Of a DNA stretch of 7,152 bases, positions 5,789 to 7,152 are shown one piece after another. The notes under the pieces were generated by a model. It was not told where the DNA came from and searched no databases. It saw only the letters and a list, made by a program, of their open reading frames with translations. Within the stretch, counting starts at the first letter, position 1, and the number at the start of each line of letters is the position of its first letter. Source of the stretch: Candidatus Firestoneibacteriota bacterium (GTDB lineage: Bacteria > Oederibacteriota > JAAXVQ01). The position numbers and the translations under genes were made by a program. The stretch spans positions 1 to 7,152 of the forward strand of contig JAAXVQ010000096.1 in assembly GCA_013335425.1 (NCBI GenBank), given 5' to 3'.

Positions 5789-5819
5789 TTAAATCCGGGT
5801 TCTAACCATTAGGATTTAA
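5789..5819. repeat. Palindrome TTAAATCC...GGATTTAA in the divergent region
   Basis: Perfect 8-bp arms at 5789-5796 and 5812-5819 flank a 15-base centre, which itself contains GGTT-CT-AACC. The outer flanks GCTT (5787-5790) and AAGC (5821-5824) continue the symmetry with a two-base offset. Lying about 125-155 bases before the ldtD start, it could be an operator dyad for a regulator of ldtD or a transcript structure. No T-tract marks it as a terminator. Its function is not shown. Confidence 0.35.
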
Positions 5820-5911
5820 AAAGCAGGAAGGAAAATCACTTTCTCGTTTCAGAAATGACACGTACCTGTTTCGGAAGACAACAAAGGCCTCTTGGACGAA
5901 GCCCATTTGAC

Positions 5912-5941
5912 TTGACCGGCAAATCAGCCCTTTGCTATCCT
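5912..5941 (+). promoter_or_regulatory. Sigma-70-type promoter for the outer-membrane protein gene
   Basis: The -35 box TTGACC (5912-5917) and the -10 box TATCCT (5936-5941) are 18 bases apart, and the -10 is preceded by TGC, an extended -10 element. Transcription would start near 5948, leaving a leader of roughly 195 bases before ATG 6143. The match is by eye only. A TTGACT five bases upstream (5907-5912) has the wrong spacing. Confidence 0.55.
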
Positions 5942-5979
5942 TGCTGAGCGCGCCGGCGTTATTTTGATCTCCGGATGAG

Positions 5980-6108
5980 ATGAATGAAAAAATCCCGGCA
6001 GTGGCCCGGCGGGAAGGCGGACAATTTAAACATACGAAAACAATTCCGGAAGGCGGAACCTTTTTCGGAATCGAACGTAATATAAAACAGCAGGAGAACC
6101 AAGGCTGA
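5980..6108 (+). CDS. Doubtful small frame in the leader of the outer-membrane protein gene (42 codons)
   Basis: ATG 5980 opens a 42-codon frame beginning MNEKIPAVARREGGQFKHTK and ending at TGA 6108, 34 bases before the outer-membrane protein start. Only a weak GATGAG lies directly ahead of it, too close for a good ribosome site. The product would be charged and soluble with no recognised motif. It falls wholly inside the inferred leader, so it could be a leader peptide, but codon use is not clearly coding and chance is a fair explanation. Confidence 0.18.
   Translation: MNEKIPAVARREGGQFKHTKTIPEGGTFFGIERNIKQQENQG
6043..6071 (+). promoter_or_regulatory. Leader hairpin upstream of the outer-membrane protein gene
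   Basis: ATTCCG (6043-6048) pairs with CGGAAT (6066-6071). Inside, GAAGG can pair with part of CCTTTTT around CGGAA, giving an imperfect stem. It is not followed by a T-run, so it is not a normal terminator. It lies about 70 bases before the start codon within the inferred leader and could affect mRNA stability or small-RNA contact; this is inference. Confidence 0.3.
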
Positions 6109-6142
6109 CGGCAACGAATCTCGATTTAAGGAGGCATTTCAA

Positions 6143-6910
6143 ATGAAACGAACGTGGTTGGTAATGGGTTTAATCATGGTATTAGCCGCTGCATTAACCG
6201 CTCCGGCGTCGGCCTACCCGCGATATTATGAGGAACCCGTGAGATCTGCGGCAACCTCGGCAGCCGGCGAATTCAACGATATCGCCTATCGCGTGGGGGT
6301 GTTCGGCACGCTCGGATACAGCAACTATCTTTTAGGGGATGAAAACCAGTACATCGACCAGCTCAACGCCGATTCCACCGCTGCCGGCGGCAGGACCATC
6401 AGTCATGTCAACGGCGGCCTCACGGGCGGCCTGGGCATGACCTTCGGCATGTCCGAATTTTGCCAGGTCGGTTTTGAATATGAAGGTTTGGGCGCCGGCA
6501 CCAGCGGCTCTCTGGCTCCCGGCGAGAGCGTCACCATGACGCTGCCCGCCTCGGAATTCGGCGGCTTCTTCAAGCTGGTAATGCCCGTGGAAGACCGCTG
6601 GCTGCTCTCCTTCGGCCTGGGGCTGTACAATTTATGGGTCGAAAACGATACTGAAAAATACACCTTCGCAGACGGCACGGCCGCTTCCTATACCTTTTAC
6701 GGTTCCTCGATGGCGACCAAACTCTGGGCGGGCGGGGAATATTTTCTCACGCAGCATTTGGCGCTGGGCATTGATGCCGGCTACCGTTTCGCGCGCATCA
6801 ACCACATAACCGACCAAAACGGCGTGACCATGCTCAACAGCGACCTCTCGAATTTCACCCTGGATTACAGCGGGCCCTTCGCCCGCACCTCGCTGCAGTT
6901 TTACTTCTGA
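6143..6910 (+). CDS. Outer-membrane beta-barrel protein (small, about eight-stranded, OmpW/OmpA-barrel-like)
   Basis: A 255-residue protein with a strong AAGGAGG eight bases before ATG 6143, implying high expression. The signal peptide (MKRTWLVMGLIMVLAAALTA then PASA) has an AxA-type cleavage after A24. The mature part alternates amphipathic beta-strands and polar loops: YRVGVFGTLGYSNY, GGLTGGLGMTFGM, CQVGFEYEGL, GGFFKLVMPV, WLLSFGLGLYNLW, ATKLWAGGEYFL, LALGIDAGYRFARI, and a last strand GPFARTSLQFYF. The final phenylalanine and alternating hydrophobics are the signal recognised by the BAM complex. Glycine and aromatic content fit a small porin-like or structural barrel. No OmpA-type peptidoglycan-binding domain follows, and I cannot assign a substrate or named family. 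It has its own promoter at 5912-5941 and is transcribed away from ldtD. A GC-rich inverted repeat lies 28 bases behind the stop. Confidence 0.85.
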   Translation: MKRTWLVMGLIMVLAAALTAPASAYPRYYEEPVRSAATSAAGEFNDIAYRVGVFGTLGYSNYLLGDENQYIDQLNADSTAAGGRTISHVNGGLTGGLGMTFGMSEFCQVGFEYEGLGAGTSGSLAPGESVTMTLPASEFGGFFKLVMPVEDRWLLSFGLGLYNLWVENDTEKYTFADGTAASYTFYGSSMATKLWAGGEYFLTQHLALGIDAGYRFARINHITDQNGVTMLNSDLSNFTLDYSGPFARTSLQFYF

Positions 6911-6930
6911 CCCTGCCGGTTCAAAAAGTG

Positions 6931-6975
6931 TTGCCCCGCCCGGTGCCGTTAAGGTATAGTAGCACGGCACCGGGC
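6931..6975 (+). promoter_or_regulatory. Promoter-like boxes framed by a 12-bp inverted repeat, upstream of the cupin-like gene
   Basis: A perfect 12-bp inverted repeat GCCCGGTGCCGT (6938-6949) / ACGGCACCGGGC (6964-6975) with a 14-base centre. The centre holds TATAGT (6955-6960), and TTGCCC (6931-6936) lies 18 bases before it, together resembling a sigma-70 promoter for the gene at 7014. The dyad would put a repressor across the spacer and start site. It lies 28 bases behind the outer-membrane protein stop, so the RNA hairpin could also stabilise or end that transcript, although no T-tract follows. Both roles are inferred. Confidence 0.45.
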
Positions 6976-7013
6976 CGCGGCCGGGTTGCCGAAAACGCCG
7001 GCGGGGATCGGGC

Positions 7014-7152
7014 ATGACCATCCACAAACACCAGGGCAATTTCACCTGGGAAAAAACCGAAATTCTAAACTACAAGGAAGACGGGACTCACTTTCAGGCC
7101 ATTACCCGTCAAGTTCGCTCGGCAGTTCCGGGGAGCCGGGAAAGAGAACTTG
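7014..7152 (+). CDS. Probable cupin-domain protein, N-terminal fragment; 3' end beyond the window
   Basis: The frame from ATG 7014 is open to the right edge (46 codons). A weak G-rich site (GGGGAT) precedes it. The visible N-terminus, MTIHKHQGNFTWEKTEILNY then KEDGTHFQAITRQV, resembles the lead-in of small cupin proteins, where a 'W...Y...GT-F--ITRQV' segment comes before the metal-binding beta-barrel. The histidine motifs that would prove a cupin lie outside the window. No signal peptide is seen, so it should be cytoplasmic. It follows a possible promoter with an inverted repeat at 6931-6975, so it may be regulated separately from the outer-membrane protein gene. The coding call is fairly firm; the family call is moderate and from memory of the family's pattern. 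Confidence 0.55.
   Translation, partial: MTIHKHQGNFTWEKTEILNYKEDGTHFQAITRQVRSAVPGSREREL

Larger units (their letters stand above)
5665..6142. other. Divergent intergenic region between ldtD and the outer-membrane protein gene
   Basis: These 478 bases must hold the start signals for both directions. On the plus strand there is a good promoter (5912-5941) and a long leader. On the minus strand I see no strong ldtD promoter: TATTAA near 5718-5713 is a -10-like box, but its nearest TTGAGG is about 21 bases away, too far. An imperfect palindrome lies at 5789-5819, a hairpin at 6043-6071 and a doubtful 42-codon frame at 5980-6108. No RNA gene or known riboswitch motif is recognised. Confidence 0.5.

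Noticed and set aside
5948..6142. Riboswitch, especially a cyclic di-GMP GEMM type, in the outer-membrane protein leader
   Set aside because: None of the conserved core or tetraloop-receptor elements could be recognised; only a simple hairpin is visible.

Overview
The window looks like chromosomal DNA from a Gram-negative bacterium. It is moderately GC-rich by eye. It encodes a signal-peptide-bearing outer-membrane beta-barrel, periplasmic murein enzymes of the LdtD/YcbB and M15 (YcbK-like) types, and a PilZ protein. It also carries a pair of short 'CCGGC-loop-GCCGG...TGACG' dispersed palindromes of the sort common in Proteobacteria and Desulfobacterota genomes. I cannot place it more precisely. 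No prophage, transposase, CRISPR, tRNA or rRNA is visible.

Layout: every gene from 1 to 5664 reads leftward (minus strand) and everything from 6143 reads rightward, so 5665-6142 is a divergent intergenic region. Reading leftward from there: ldtD (5664-3952), an L,D-transpeptidase; then, after an 87-base gap holding two mutually exclusive hairpins, an M15-type murein peptidase (3864-2791) with a calcium-loop-like insert. A 222-base gap with an inverted pair of REP-like palindromes and a leader hairpin follows. Next come a PilZ-domain gene (2568-2131) with a clear intrinsic terminator behind it (2034-2070), the remains of a CcdA/DsbD-TlpA thiol-redox gene (1833-1116) broken by several frameshifts and missing most membrane helices, and finally a ferritin-like/VIT1 fusion membrane protein (1070 to beyond the left edge). 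Rightward: a beta-barrel outer-membrane protein (6143-6910) with a good sigma-70-type promoter and a long leader, then the start of a probable cupin-domain protein (7014 to beyond the right edge).

How they fit together: LdtD-type enzymes form 3-3 cross-links in peptidoglycan, and YcbK/MepK-type M15 enzymes cut peptidoglycan cross-links. The two are neighbours in E. coli as well (ycbB-ycbK), so this is a conserved maker/cutter pair. The left end concerns metal and redox handling: an iron or manganese exporter with a diiron sensor-like domain, just downstream of a decayed thiol-redox gene. The most interesting points are the three-segment hairpin switch between ldtD and the M15 gene, the EF-hand/dockerin-like loop inside the M15 domain, the multi-lesion CcdA-TlpA remnant, and the inverted repeat that frames a -10 box ahead of the last gene. 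I did not find clear evidence of a wholly new system.
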